Origin: Gloeophyllum trabeum ATCC 11539
Taxonomy: Eukaryota > Basidiomycota > Agaricomycetes > Gloeophyllales > Gloeophyllaceae
Length of the DNA: 64,000 nucleotides
Reading direction: 5' to 3'
Assembly (NCBI RefSeq): GCF_000344685.1
Contig: NW_006920426.1
Span: 384,931-448,930, forward strand
The notes under the pieces were generated by a model that ran no database searches, was not told the origin of the DNA, and saw only the letters and a program-made list of their open reading frames with translations. Positions 20,531-31,900 of this stretch are shown here, piece after piece. The translations under genes and the position numbers were made by a program. The stretch's first letter is position 1. Every line of letters begins with the position of its first letter.

Positions 20531-23346
20531 TTACTCGAACACTAAATCAAGCCATTCCTCATAGTTGAATCCGTCCTCTCCTGTCTCGTTCTTCTGTGAC
20601 GGCATAACCTGCCGGAGGTACTCGATCGCGCTCACCGGGAGTTGAGCCAGGCGCAAATCAAGCTCCGTAACGAAAGGCTACGCAAAAAGAGACGCTGAGA
20701 CACCGATCCCGACGCAGCGGTGCTGGACTACTCACCTTATCCGCAGCGATTCCTCGGAAGGCTTCGCGCAGCTGCTCTGGCGAAGTCTGGTCTTCCGTAA
20801 TGTCAACCTGGGCGAGATTGAGTCATACATTCTCGATACGGGTTTACTGGGACCAACCAGAAGGTTGATAAACGCTTCGAACGTGATGGCTCCGTACATC
20901 TCAGTCAACTGGTCGAAGATCACATCCATATCTTCGTCCTGTTATCGAGACCGCCCGTGTCAGGCAAGTCTTGAATGCTCGCTGCAGGGATCTGCTTACC
21001 GAGTAGACAATGCCAAGACTAGCCAGCGCTGCCACCATCTCGGCTTGATTGAGAGTATTGGAGTCATCCTTGTCGAAGTATCGGAATGTGGTCTCAAATT
21101 GCTCCAGCTGCGCCGGTGTTAGATTTGACATATTCCGGGAGACGATCTGTCCAAAGATAGTCAACCCTTGCTGGACAAAGTCTCAGTGGGTACAGTACCT
21201 GATTGTCAATGAAAGCGATCTTCTTCGCGATACTCTGAATGAGCAGCTCCAGCTCAAATTGCAGATCCTGACATGTAAAGATCGTGTAATCATTCTCCTC
21301 GACATTGGCGGCAAGACATTCGGCCTCAGCATTTGATACGGCATCGAGGGCTTCCGATAGTGAAGGGATGCGAGTTTGCAGCCGTTGCGCCTGTTCCTGC
21401 TGTTCCTATAGACCCAAATGGTTTGAAGGTGTGTGATACCATGAGGCTCAGACGTGCTTACCTCCAGGGGCCCGTCTATGCCAGCCAACTCCGATGAGAT
21501 GTGATTCAATCGTTTAGCAAAATCGTTAGCAAGCGCGGCAAATTTCTTCCTCAGGGCTTCCTTGATCCTTGTGGTTGTCAACAATACTTTGATGACATAT
21601 CTCGAAGACAAACTTACTCGCGGATCTCCGCATTGATAGCTCTACTGCGTCGTGCCTCAGCAGTCAGCAGAGAATTCCATGCGGCATCGATATCCTGCGG
21701 AAGAGCAGTATGCTGTGTTAACCATCAAGGAGTATAACGATCACCAAGACATACCCCTAGTGTCAAACCTGGTGGAGGTACGTATTCCCGTAGCCCATAC
21801 GTTTTCAGCTTGGTCTGTACATTCGTGAAGAGGGTGGCAATGTCCTGCTTCTCTGTGACCCACTGGCGTTTGGTCGTCTGCTTATACGTCGTGAACTTGG
21901 CCGAATGCTCTTTCGCGTCCGCGTACGTCCCAGTAAATCGCGCCGAGTCCCATTCCATTTGGATATCCGCCAGGGAAGACAGCAGCTGTAGGATGTTCAG
22001 TATGGCTTTAGATGGACACTAGTGGAACAAGGCCTACAGCCCTCGCGCGACGCTCGTAGTCGTTCTTGCTTGTCCAGACAGACTGCATCAAATCAGCGAA
22101 CTTCTCTACTCTCCGAGACACCGTCTCTGTCTGTTCTGAAAGTATCGGCAGGCATTCAATCCGCTTAGTAAGCGTCCTTGCGGAAGTCAGAACGTCTACT
22201 CACCCATAGACGAGAAAGCATGGAAGAAACTGGCCACGTATGTCATGACACTCCGCTCATCAGGCTTGCTGCTATCGCACAAGTCCTCTACTTCTAATAG
22301 TTGCTAGATGGGGATCGATCCGTGAGTGTCAAGATGGTGTGCGGAATCGATCGAGCTCACAGGTATACCAAGATGTTCTGATGCAACCTGGAATGCTAGA
22401 TGAGTATTCCCATGCCTATCCGACTAGTAGTGAGCAGTCAGCTTCCATCAGGATACCTTCAACAATGGGCAACAGACCTTATTCAGTCTATCATAGTCTA
22501 GTAGATCGGGTCGATGACAATGGATCAGAGCGCATCTGTGGGAATGCGCCATTTAGCCGCTGCACACGCAGACGAATTCATATGGCCGCACAAAGCAAGT
22601 CCATCGGACCAACTGAGAGAGAAGTCTTGCACGTCGACTTCTTTGTACGGTTCCGTCTTGCGCTGACACCAGAGGAGCAAGCCTTCTTTGGCAGAGAGAC
22701 CTTCTTCACTTGGAATCTTTCAGGGCAGCTCGCCCGTGGAAAGTCCGCAGGACGAACCTGATATCCGCGATGGTGAAGCGCAAGATGAGCGTCCATATCA
22801 TTCCAAGTATAAGCTTTAAGTTTCCATCGATGATGTCTACGGAATGCGTATGCCTCACAATGTGAAGGGACGGGAGCTACAGTGGACGTACCTTCAGGTC
22901 CGATGTTCGTGAGTTTCACTCCACGAGAGTTGATGAACTCCAGGGCTTTATTCACGTTCTCTGCCTTCTGGACACGCATACGAGGATTCTTGTTGTATCG
23001 GCCGAGCGAAACGTCGCCTGGTATTATATAGTCAAGTGGCTGCATCCTGTGGCACACAAAGGGGTAGCCATACCCATGATCTCCTACAAATTCCGGGTCA
23101 GAGACGTCAACCTATAACAAGCTATAACATCGAAAGCAGCTCACCATTAACTGAATGAGTCGAACTCCGTCAGAAAGATCCTTGACCAAGGAAGTCATCG
23201 GAGGGTATCCCGCCGACTCAAGTTTCGTGTTAAGCCTCCATACAAACCACTTAGTCCGGACAATAGAACATCTGCGTAGCTCTGTACCATTTACAAAATG
23301 TTCTCTCCTGTACATCTCTGGAACGCGCCTCCAGCGATTCCCCCAT
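20531..23346 (-). CDS. ain1: alpha-actinin
   Basis: About 18 exons join in frame to 621 residues. Order: two calponin-homology domains (first with [16 protein letters not shown] and [15 protein letters not shown]; second with [19 protein letters not shown] and [20 protein letters not shown]), a short spectrin-like coiled region, and C-terminal EF hands. One EF loop reads [12 protein letters not shown], with ligands in the right places for calcium. The second EF region ([15 protein letters not shown]) is degenerate. The protein bundles F-actin at the cytokinetic ring and cables. The size equals that of compact fungal alpha-actinins with shortened rods. Exon 3 (23083-23074) is only 10 nt. The start 23346 was chosen because it precedes the CH domain without interruption. 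It is divergent from POB3 across a 303-bp promoter region. Confidence 0.94.
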
Positions 23347-23649
23347 GAATCCGTCCGAAAGTGGCTAGGAAGCGCGAAACCTGTAAATCGCGAGCCGTCG
23401 TAAAGACCCTGTGGAACCAACAGGTATCAAACGCGAGACCAGGATATCGAGATGGTCACAACAGCCAGGACAGAGAATGAAGGCAAGAGCAGAGTCGCAA
23501 GGCTGAATTCGTGTGCCGGGTTACCGTAAGTACCTGTATGGACATTGCCGCGTCCGAGCCCGCCGACGCGCCTCAAATTGCCGAGACGCGTCGAGCTCAC
23601 GCTTGCACCTTGACCTCCATCTCCGTCCTCTACCTACTCGATTGCGACC
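23347..23649. promoter_or_regulatory. bidirectional promoter, alpha-actinin / POB3
   Basis: Two divergent ATGs (23346 minus, 23650 plus) are separated by 303 bp. No intervening gene is possible, so both transcripts start here. No TATA box is obvious, which fits housekeeping genes. Confidence 0.6.
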
Positions 23650-25892
23650 ATGACTACGCAATTCGACCGTATCTATCACGGTCTGGACACCAATGTTGGA
23701 AGTACGTGAACTGAACGTTCCAGGGAGCTTCCATTCTGACTGGAATGTTGGACAGAATTTCGTGTTGCGGCCAGCGGTATGGCCTGGAGAGCAGAAGACG
23801 GCGACACCACTGTGGCGATCTCCGGACCAGACATCAAATGGGCACAATGGCTACGAGTAGCGAGGAACTTCCAGTTGCGAGTGGGTCTGAAGGATAGGAG
23901 ACGAGAGACATTTGACGGGTTCATGAGAGAAGTAAGTTTTCGTAGTCACGGGCGCAGTGCGAGAGATATTGAGTAGTGGGGGATATTAGGATCATGACAA
24001 AGTGGCAGGCCTGATGAAACAGCACTTTGGTATCACTCTCGAAACCAAGGACGTCACATTCAAAGGCTGGAACTGGGGCGTGGCGGATGTCCAAGGTGCG
24101 TGGCTGCTCATACTATCACCAGCGCAATCTCTGATACTTCTTCCTATCCCCTAAATAGGTCAAGATCTTGCATTTTTGGTGTCAAACAAGACAGCTTTCG
24201 AGCTGCCATTACAACAAGTCGCCAACTCAAACATAGCCGGCCGTACCGAAGTCTCGTTAGAATTCGCCCATGGCAACCAAAAGCCGAGGAAACATGCGCC
24301 CGACGAGATGGTCGAGATCCGTTTCTACATCCCTGGGACTACGACCAAGGGAGGGCCTCGCGGCTCAGAAGACGGTTCGCAAAAGTCAGACGCTGAGGAT
24401 GAAGGGGAGGAAATGAGCGCAGCTCAGGCCTTCCACGATGCCGTTAAGGAGAAGGCCGAACTGGGCGAGGTTACTGGCGACCTAATTGTTAGCTTCGAGG
24501 AGGTACTTGTCCTGACCCCGAGAGGGCGTTACGATATGGACATGTTCCCCGACTTCTTGCGACTACGTGGCAAGACGTACGACTACAAAATCCTCTACTC
24601 GAGTATCTCCCGACTATTCCTGCTTCCTAAGGATGACCTTCACGTCCTGTTTATCGTAAGTCACGCAAGAGATTTCCTGGGAAGTTTTCTCTGACCATGG
24701 CACAGCTGGCCCTTAGCACCCCAATCCGGCAAGGTCAGACCAGGTACCAATACTTGGTCATGCAATTTAGTCGGGAAGAGGAGATAACGGCTGAGCTGAA
24801 CATGACCGAGTACGTGACTCATCATCGTGAATGTCCGTACCACATAATAATAATACGTGTTATAGAGAGGAGGTCGCACAATATGATCGTCTCAAGAAGA
24901 GCTACGAAGATCCTACCTTCGAGGTTGTGTCAAGCGTTTTCCGTGCTCTGTCGAAGAAGAAGATTGTGGGTGCGGGAAGTTTTTCGAGGTGCGTCAGCAG
25001 TCCATGAAATAGCTGATGTGGAGTATTAATCGTGATGCAGTCGAGATGGCCACCCTGGTATCAAAGCCAATCTCAAAGCGGTGCAAGGCGATCTCTTCAT
25101 CCTCGAGAAATATATCTTCTTCGTCTCGAAATCGCCAGTTCTTATCGAACTCAGTGATATCCATCAAGTCGTCTTCTCACGTCTTGGGCAAGGCATGGCA
25201 GCCCGCACATTCGACATTCAGATCGTCACAAAGAGCGGACCCGAGTACACCTTCACATCTATAAATAAGGAGGAGCACGAGCCAACTGAGACGTATCTGA
25301 AGGACAAGAAGGTCCGAGTGAAGAACGAGATGATGCAAGACGTCGATCTCCTTGCCGGAGCTGGTGAAGATGATGAGGATGAGGAGATGGCGAGTATCGG
25401 CAGTGGCGACGAAGTTGTTAAGAGCCGAGGTGCGGACTCGGAGAGTTCCGAGGGTGAGTGCGTTCTTGCTGCGTGACGAGCTCCACGCTGATTGTCGTAC
25501 CAGACGAGGACTATGCGATGTCGGAAGACGACGCTGGCTCCCCTTCAGAGAGCGACTCTGATAGCGAGGGCGCCGCTACTGCGTCGGACGCCAGCGGTGA
25601 CCGCGACTTCCTCAAGCCCAAGGGCTCGAAAGCCAAAGGGAAGGCCAAAGATGACGGTGCAGGCAAGAAGAAGAAGTCCAAAGCTAAAGCCGAGGAAGGC
25701 GATGCCGACGAGGACAAACCCAAGAAATCCGCACCAAAGCCGAAGCCTAAGCCTAAGAAGAAAGAGGATGACGCTTCCATGGACGTGGACGAGCCTTCGA
25801 CGTCCAGGCCGAAGCCGAAACCGAAACCAAAGGTTAAGGAGGGAGAGGAGGACGAGCCTCCAAAGAAAAAGCCGAAGAAGTCAGAGGATTGA
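23650..25892 (+). CDS. POB3: FACT complex subunit Pob3 (SSRP1-like)
   Basis: Multiple exons from ATG 23650; the first three are 23650-23701, 23756-23931 and from 23990. The start MTTQFDRIYHGL and the blocks AISGPDIKWAQWLRVARNFQ, HDKVAGLMKQHFGITLETKD and FKGWNWGVADVQGQDLAF are diagnostic of the N-terminal dimerisation and SSRP1 domains. PH-like domains follow (EEVLVLTPRGRYDMDMFPDF and LFILEKYIFFVSKSPVL). The tail is acidic (EDDEDEEMASIGSGDE) and then strongly Lys/Pro-rich. There is no HMG box, as in other fungal Pob3 proteins, which rely on Nhp6. Pob3 pairs with Spt16 to reorganise nucleosomes during transcription and replication. Confidence 0.96.
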
Positions 25893-26295
25893 GCGTCGTC
25901 GCCCGTTTATGTACTCGTAATGTCTCTCTAATGTTGTCGATGTTCTTGTTTTTGTGATCCACTGTATATCATTTAAGCGACCCTATCCGCGTTGCGTGGA
26001 GTCAGATGTGTTCCTCGGTCCTATGCGACACCAACCTACGGCATGCGTGAACTTGTTGGCGGCGAGCAAGTGGCTGACATTCACTAAAGGCATGCCAATG
26101 CTCTTTGCGATCGAGCGGCTGACACTGTCGTCATAGGTTAGAGGCTGGCACCGGCTGGCACGGAGGATTGGGATCGCGGCCAGCCTCGGTCAGCCACCAG
26201 TTCGTCTTCTGGCACGGTATATAAGACCCCGCCAGTATGGTCCACGTCCACCATCTCGTGCGACGCGCACCCCTCCCTGCGAGCTCTGAGTCGAC
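25893..26295. other. intergenic, POB3 3' flank and oxalate decarboxylase promoter
   Basis: The left part is the POB3 3' untranslated region. The right 80 bp carries a good TATA box for the next gene. No gene seen. Confidence 0.55.
26218..26224 (+). promoter_or_regulatory. TATA box of oxalate decarboxylase gene
   Basis: TATATAA followed by G lies 72 bp upstream of the ATG at 26296, a usual spacing for a TATA-driven, regulated fungal gene. Oxalate decarboxylases of wood-rot fungi are induced by oxalic acid, which fits a regulated promoter. Confidence 0.7.
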
Positions 26296-28638
26296 ATGGT
26301 CAAGCTTTTGGCGACTCACATACTCTTGGCTCTGGCTGCCTGCGCGTATAGCGCACCGGCCGGGACGTCGACCAGTTCTGCAGTACAGGAGAGTCCTACT
26401 GTGCCTTATGCAAGTGACGACGCGAACTATCAGTTGTATAACGACACGGCTGCGTCAACGCCCGAGCCTATCCGAGGGAAGCTGGGCGCGAACGTTCTGG
26501 GGCCACACAATGTGCCTGTGTAAGCTGATACAGTCTCGGCTCGGAGGACCGAAATACGAAGCTGACTTTCTGGCAGTGCGCAGGAAAACCCGGATTTGCT
26601 CGCACCGCCCACTACGGACCAGGGGAACGTGTAAGTACACGCAGCTCTGCTAAATACATGTTCGTGATTGATGTGCCTTCCTTATCGCAGGCCCAATGCG
26701 AAGTGGCCCTTCGCGCTGAGCCATAACCGGCTGCAGACCGGCGGGTGGGCGCGTCAGCAAAACGGTAAGCAAGTCCGGCCCGCCTTCGTTTCTATCCCAA
26801 GCTTATGCCTTTGGCTCGGTGGTAGTGGATGTGTTGCCCATCGCAAAGGGTACGTGCAGTGGCTTCTACTATTCATTGAGCGATCGCTAATTCAGTGTGC
26901 CCACTAGAGGTCGCTGGAGTGAACATGCGCCTCGAAGCAGGCGCCATACGGTAAGCCTGACCCCCTCACGCAAGCTCGATGATACCTGACCCGCTCGAAG
27001 TGAACTGCACTGGCACACAAGCGCCGAGGTACGTGGCCCACGATCCGCTCAATTTCTCTAACTCATTAGCGGTTTTCCCTATTTAGTGGTCGTACGTGAT
27101 CAAGGTAGACATTCCAGTTCCTCTATATTCCGCTCGTCCTTCAGCTGACAGTGTGCCACGGCAGGGGTCGATGCAGGTCAGCGCCATCAACCCCGACGGA
27201 CAGAACTACCTCGCTACGATCGTAAGGACCAGCTGACAGCGGATCACACTCGGAGACTTTTGTGCTTACTTATCCGTAAATTGTAGAACGCAGGCGACTT
27301 GTGGTACTTCCCGCCGGGCATCCCGCACTCCCTGCAAGCGACCGCGGACGACCCCGAGGGCGCTGAATTCCTGCTGGTAATGCGCCCCTTGTTTCTGAGG
27401 TGCAAGGGTGAACACTCAGCATACTAACGTTGGTCCGTGATAGGTCTTTGATAATGGCACGTTCAACGAGGGCTCGACGTTCCTGGTGAGTACGGCGTTC
27501 CAGTCGAGCGTACCGGCTGTTATCTTACTGAACTCTTCTCCGTCAGCTCACGGACTGGCTCGCGCACGTCCCGAAAGAAGTGATCGCGAAGAATTTCCAG
27601 ATGCCCATGTCCGCGTTCGACCACATCCCCGAGCACGAGCTGTACATCTTTCCGAGCGGTACGCTTCCCCCACCCCCTCCACCCCCTTCACTCACAACCC
27701 ACTAACCGCCCATCATACTCTACACAATACAGATCCCCCGCCAGACACCCGCCAGCCCGTCGAGGATCCCCAAGGCCAGGTCCCTGAGCCCTTCACTTAT
27801 GAGCTGTCCAAGGTCGCGCCGACGCAGCTGGAGGGCGGGACGGTGAAGATCGTCGACTCGACGGCGTTCAAGGTAGCGAAGACGATCGCGGTGGCGGAGG
27901 TCACCGTCGAGCCGGGTGCGATGCGGGAGCTGCACGTAAGTTGCTTATCCCTTCGCGTCCCTTTGATAAACGGTTGTGCTGGTTATTAATATCTGTGTAG
28001 TGGCATCCTACGGAGCCGGAGTGGGATTACTTCCTGTACGTCTTGGTTGATTGCACTTGCACCTGCGCTTTGAGAGTCGGGAGCTGACTAGAGGGGGTAG
28101 GGAGGGCACGGCGCGCATCACGCTGTTCGCGGCGCAGGGAAACGCGCGGACGTTTGACTACCAGGCGGGCGACGTCGGTGCGTGCCCTTCATCCTCCTTA
28201 TGTGTCATCGCCCAGTTAACCGATTGATTCAACTGTCTATAGCCTACATCCCTCCTTCGTATGGTGAGTCCCCGGGGTTCCGCGACGGATGGACAGTATC
28301 GCTGACATCGGTGGGGCAGGACATTACATTGAAAACACCGGGAACACCACGCTGAAGCTGCTCGAGATCCTCAAGACGGGTGCGTATCATTCAATTTACC
28401 CTCAGTGCGAAACAGGACGTTCTTATTGACTCCTGCGCGTTAGACCGCTACCAAGATATCAGCCTCAACCAGGTAAGCCCTCCAGACCAAGGTCTTCACA
28501 AGTACCCCAGCTGACCGCTGACGTCGCACACAGTGGCTCGCGCTCACCCCGCCGGAGCTGGTCAAGGCACACCTGGGCGTGTCCGACGAGACTATTGCGG
28601 GGCTGAAGAAGGTCAAGCCGGTCATCGTCGGTCATTAA
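26296..28638 (+). CDS. ODC: oxalate decarboxylase, secreted bicupin
   Basis: Many small exons give a protein of roughly 450 residues. It begins with a cleavable signal peptide (MVKLLATHILLALAACAYSA). The two cupin domains each carry the Mn(II) site: REL HWHTSAEWSYVIKG with downstream FPPGIPHSLQ, and REL HWHPTEPEWDYFLEG with downstream IPPSYGHYIEN. Both HxH...E...H sets are complete. The enzyme converts oxalate to formate and CO2 outside the cell or at the wall, buffering the oxalic acid secreted during wood decay. The C-terminal PELVKAHLGVSDETIAG is typical of basidiomycete enzymes. A partial, broken inverse copy lies at 35235-35865. The stop is TAA 28636-28638. Confidence 0.96.
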
Positions 28639-29210
28639 TGCGAAGTCCCATCCTTTTTCACGGTACTAGTAGTCAAATAGGGAGGTCATTGCATGTAGAT
28701 TCATTATATACCCACAAGTGTTATTTGTAGCTCGGTTATGATATCTTCATTAGACTCACTCCGGGCCGTATTTACTGAATTTCCCTCAATCTCGTGGCGC
28801 CGGCACTTTTCAAGTTGGGCTTCGTATGAGAAATTCCCCGCAGGTATGTTGAATCCAACTCCTCCCGCTGGGGGTTGTATGTTGGTACCAAGATTTGCGT
28901 TCCGAATACGAGTGAGTAGGGAGCTTCGTCATTTTGGCTTATACCGAGTCAGGCAGCACAAGTAGTCGGGCACAATAAGGGCTCAGACTGTGTTGTGAGA
29001 TCGTCGACGACGAAAGCAGCGACCAGACTACATCCTGGAGGTCAATGCATGTCTTCCAGTTGGAATAGGCCAATGATGTTCGGCACCGCCACCGGTGCTT
29101 CCGCGGCGACGATCCAGATCGCGGCGGGCGATCCCTCAGCCACATCTTGCCACAATAATGGCTTCCCAGCACGCCCCTGACTAATTTCCACATCCTCACC
29201 AGACTCCATC
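28639..29210. other. intergenic with fragment of dispersed repeat
   Basis: The first part is the oxalate decarboxylase 3' flank. The stretch about 28985-29175 belongs to the dispersed repeat described separately. No gene seen. Confidence 0.5.
28985..29175 (+). repeat. dispersed repeat, partial copy 3
   Basis: It contains TCTTCCAGTTGGAATAGGCC, then GGCACCGCCAC and a CCAGATCGCGG block in the same order as copies at 39130-39260 and (weaker) 44893-45035. The 5' half of the repeat is missing here. Confidence 0.55.
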
Positions 29211-29990
29211 ATGGCCGCGCCATCCACCGAGGGCTTCGTCGAGCGCGTTGCGCACTACATGGCCGTCATGCAGACCTCCGCCAGCCATCTCCAACCACGA
29301 CTTCATGCAAGTGAAGCCGCACTACGACGAGGCGGTCGTCCGGTGGTCGGCGCATCCCTTTCAAACAATCCCTTCCCCTCAGAACGCCGAGGCGTTAGCG
29401 AAGTTTTGGCGCGACGTCGGCCTGTGCGCGTGCGACAAACGAGTGTGTTTTTTACGGTCTGCCAACTATCCCTGGGTCCCTTCGCTGACAGGAACGCCGC
29501 GCATGTGATGAATCCCCAGTTTCGCGGCGTGGTTCCCGAGGGGGGGGGGGGTCGCGGCGAACGCTGCGCTCGGGGCGATCAGCTTCCGCGAGTTCAGGGA
29601 CATGAACGAACGGCAGCTGGGGCTGATGTACGCGGAAGTGAGGAAGAAAATGTGGGCGCGTCCAGCCTACTAGTGCCGACCTCTCACCTCTCACCGTGAG
29701 GGCATACAGGTACAGGAACGTCACTGGCGCGGGCCCCAGACGCCGGAGGACGTTGCGGCGTGTCGGAGGGAACGGGCCCCGCGCTCATCGGCCGCACGGT
29801 CACGCGCCAGGACGCCCAAACGCGCAGGGCGGCGAGCAGCACCGTCGTCGACTGCCTGACGTCCCAGGCGCTATGTGCTCGAGACGCGCGCGCCCGGGGC
29901 CGGGGCCGGGGGCGCTGAGGATGATGTGGATGTGGAGACGAGGAGGGGAAGCTCCCTGCGCTTCTCTAGTAGCTCACCCGTCCGCCTGTT
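29211..29990 (+). pseudogene. frameshifted gene of unknown family
   Basis: From ATG 29211 the frame reads MAAPSTEGFVERVAHYMAVM and then must shift by one base to continue as NHDFMQVKPHYDEAVVRWSA and KFWRDVGL. An intron with GTGCGC donor and GACAG acceptor (about 29424-29490) follows. The next exon (NAAHVMNPQFRGVVPEG) breaks again at a run of twelve Gs, after which the good frame is AANAALGAISFREFRDMNER. A last segment (LIGRTVTRQDAQTRRAAS) needs yet another shift. G/C-rich codon use shows it was a real gene. It is either a pseudogene or a gene with assembly errors. I do not recognise the family; the text suggests a helical cytosolic protein of about 220 residues. Confidence 0.6.
29540..29551 (+). 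repeat. G12 homopolymer
   Basis: Twelve consecutive Gs inside the broken gene at 29211-29990. Such runs are prone to slippage and to sequencing error, and one frame break coincides with it. Confidence 0.9.
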
Positions 29991-30285
29991 TTCCTTGTAG
30001 GACATCGTGGTAGGATATGCACGTTACTGGCACTGTGCTGCTGTCGATATGGCAACCTGGGCCTTCTGTGTTCTGTGGCCACGACATTCTCGCCGCGGGC
30101 GACAGACAACGTGGTCTGCCACACGCCATTGAGTAGCATCGGCAGCCCTCAGAACGAAATCTCAAAGTACACATGAACCGCCCCGACGGCTAGGGGCTAA
30201 CATACACATACACACGAGCCTACATAAAATGAAGCGTACAGACACACACACACACACACCCTGTGCCACCCCGCCACCCCTTCCT
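29991..30285. other. intergenic, contains AC microsatellite
   Basis: This is the 3' flank of two converging units. A nine-fold AC dinucleotide repeat occupies 30242-30259. No gene seen. Confidence 0.6.
30242..30259. repeat. (AC)9 microsatellite
   Basis: Nine uninterrupted AC units directly downstream of the stop codon of the minus-strand gene ending at 30286. Confidence 0.95.
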
Positions 30286-31646
30286 CTACACCTCCACCCC
30301 CCGCCCCAGATCCACCAAACACGCCCACTCAAACACGCTCACGCCCTCCGCGAGCGCGACGCCCCGCACCTCCCTATCCCGCACGTCCTCGCCCATGCGC
30401 GCGAGCGCGGCGAGGTGCGCGGGCGCGGTGATGCCGAGGCGCGCGAGCGTCGGGAGGAGGTGCGTGAGCGGGGGGGTGGGGGTCGAGAGGAGGGCGGGGA
30501 GGGTGAGTGCGGGCGGGGGCGAGGAGGAAGGGGGGTGTTGGGCGTGCATGTGGGACGTGTGCGAGGGGATAGTGGGGTGGGATAGGTGGGAAGGGTTATT
30601 GGGATGGGGAGTGTGGGCGGGGATGGTGGGCGGACGGAAGGGCGAGTGCGCGCGCGGCGGGTGCAGCTCGTAGGACGGCGTGCGCGAGCGCGGGCGGGAG
30701 GCGGTGCGCGGGCGCCCGGTGGAGTGCGAGGGCGGGTCGGAGGGCGGCGGCGAGGGGAGCGTGGTGCACGACGCGCCCGTGCGGTGCGGGGACTGCATCT
30801 GTCGCAGGCGCGTCAATACCCGAGGGAATCGCGAGGAAAGGCGGTACGGACCTTTGCGCGCTCCCAGGGCGCGGACTGGCTCCCGCCGGACGGCGAGCGC
30901 ATCCGCCCGGTGCTGCCGGTGTTCGCGGGGCGCAGGGCCCCGTATGGCAGCCCGAGCCCGCGGTGCAGCTCGAGCCTGCGGTGCGCGTGGCTGTCGACGT
31001 CGCTCAGCGGCCTCTCCTCCTGCACCTCCTCTTCCCTGCCCAACTCCCTCTCGTCGTCGTCGTCGTGGTCGCAATCGCTCTTGGCGACCTCCTCGCGCCA
31101 GACGGAGACGGTGCGCTCCGGGCCGTCCTCGAGGATCTTGCGCTCGACGAGCTTGTAGCGCTGCTCGCGCAGCTGCCGGCTGCCCTCGGCCCTCCTGCTC
31201 CCCGCGCCCGTCGTAGCGGTGTACCGCCGCCCGACGCACTCCATCGTGCCCTCGTCGCCAATTCTCCTGCCGCCGCTGACCTTCCTCGCCCCAGCTGGCG
31301 GGGGTGGCGCGGCTGGTGCTGGTACACCTCCATCTCGACGCCGTCGGCGTGAGACAGCGCGCTCTCGCCGTCGCCGAGCATGTTGCCCATCTCGGCGCGG
31401 TGGTAGGAGACGAAGCGGCGGCGCTGGTCGTCGTAGACCTCGTCGGGGTCGGGGCCGGAGGCGTAGGTGTAGGCGTCAAAGTCGTCGCGGAGGGGCACGC
31501 TGCTCGCGACGGTGGTGGCGCGGCCCGGGCGGACGCGGGAGTGGGAGGGACGGACGGAGGAGAGGTCGGATTGGCCTGGGTGGGGATTAGTGGATGGATG
31601 AATTGGGCGAGGGCAAGAACGTACCGGAGCTGTTTAGACGCATCAT
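30286..31646 (-). CDS. conserved basidiomycete protein of unknown function
   Basis: Exon 1 is 31646-31625 (MMRLNSS), then exon 2 from 31575 (SDLSSVRPSHSRVRPGRATT, LRDDFDAYTYASGPDPDEVY). A probable 47-nt intron near 31330-31285 keeps the frame into GTMECVGRRYTATTGAG and RYKLVERKILEDGPERTVSV. A further intron near 30845-30800 precedes a Pro/Ser/His-rich linker of about 100 residues and a compact helical C-terminus (LPTLARLGITAPAHLAALAR and VSVFEWACLVDLGRGVEV). The protein is about 400 residues, very GC-rich, with no membrane segment and no known enzymatic motif. The ordered C-terminal helix pair after a disordered linker suggests a protein-interaction module. It is divergent from the gene at 31901 with a promoter region of about 250 bp. 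Confidence 0.7.
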
Positions 31647-31900
31647 ATGTCGGGCTGGTCGCTGGCTCTGGTTGTTGGACGCGTCGTATCGTCCCCCATC
31701 TTTATCCAGATCTCGCGGTTCGCTGCAGGAGATGCGAGGAGAACACGTTGAAGCCGCGTGCCCGACACAGAGCATCGGTGACGTCAGTGATGGCGGCGAG
31801 CCGGTGCGCCCCGACGCTTCAACGTCATCAAAACGAACGTCTCACTGAAATACTTTCCAGCGGTGATTATTACCCTTCTATTATCTCCAGTTCAGCAGAA

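Noticed and set aside
23190..23290. Apparent 4-residue insertion or 12-nt mini-intron in the alpha-actinin CH1 domain ([12 protein letters not shown])
   Set aside because: A normal 52-nt intron (23287-23236) with GTACAG donor explains it and restores [16 protein letters not shown].
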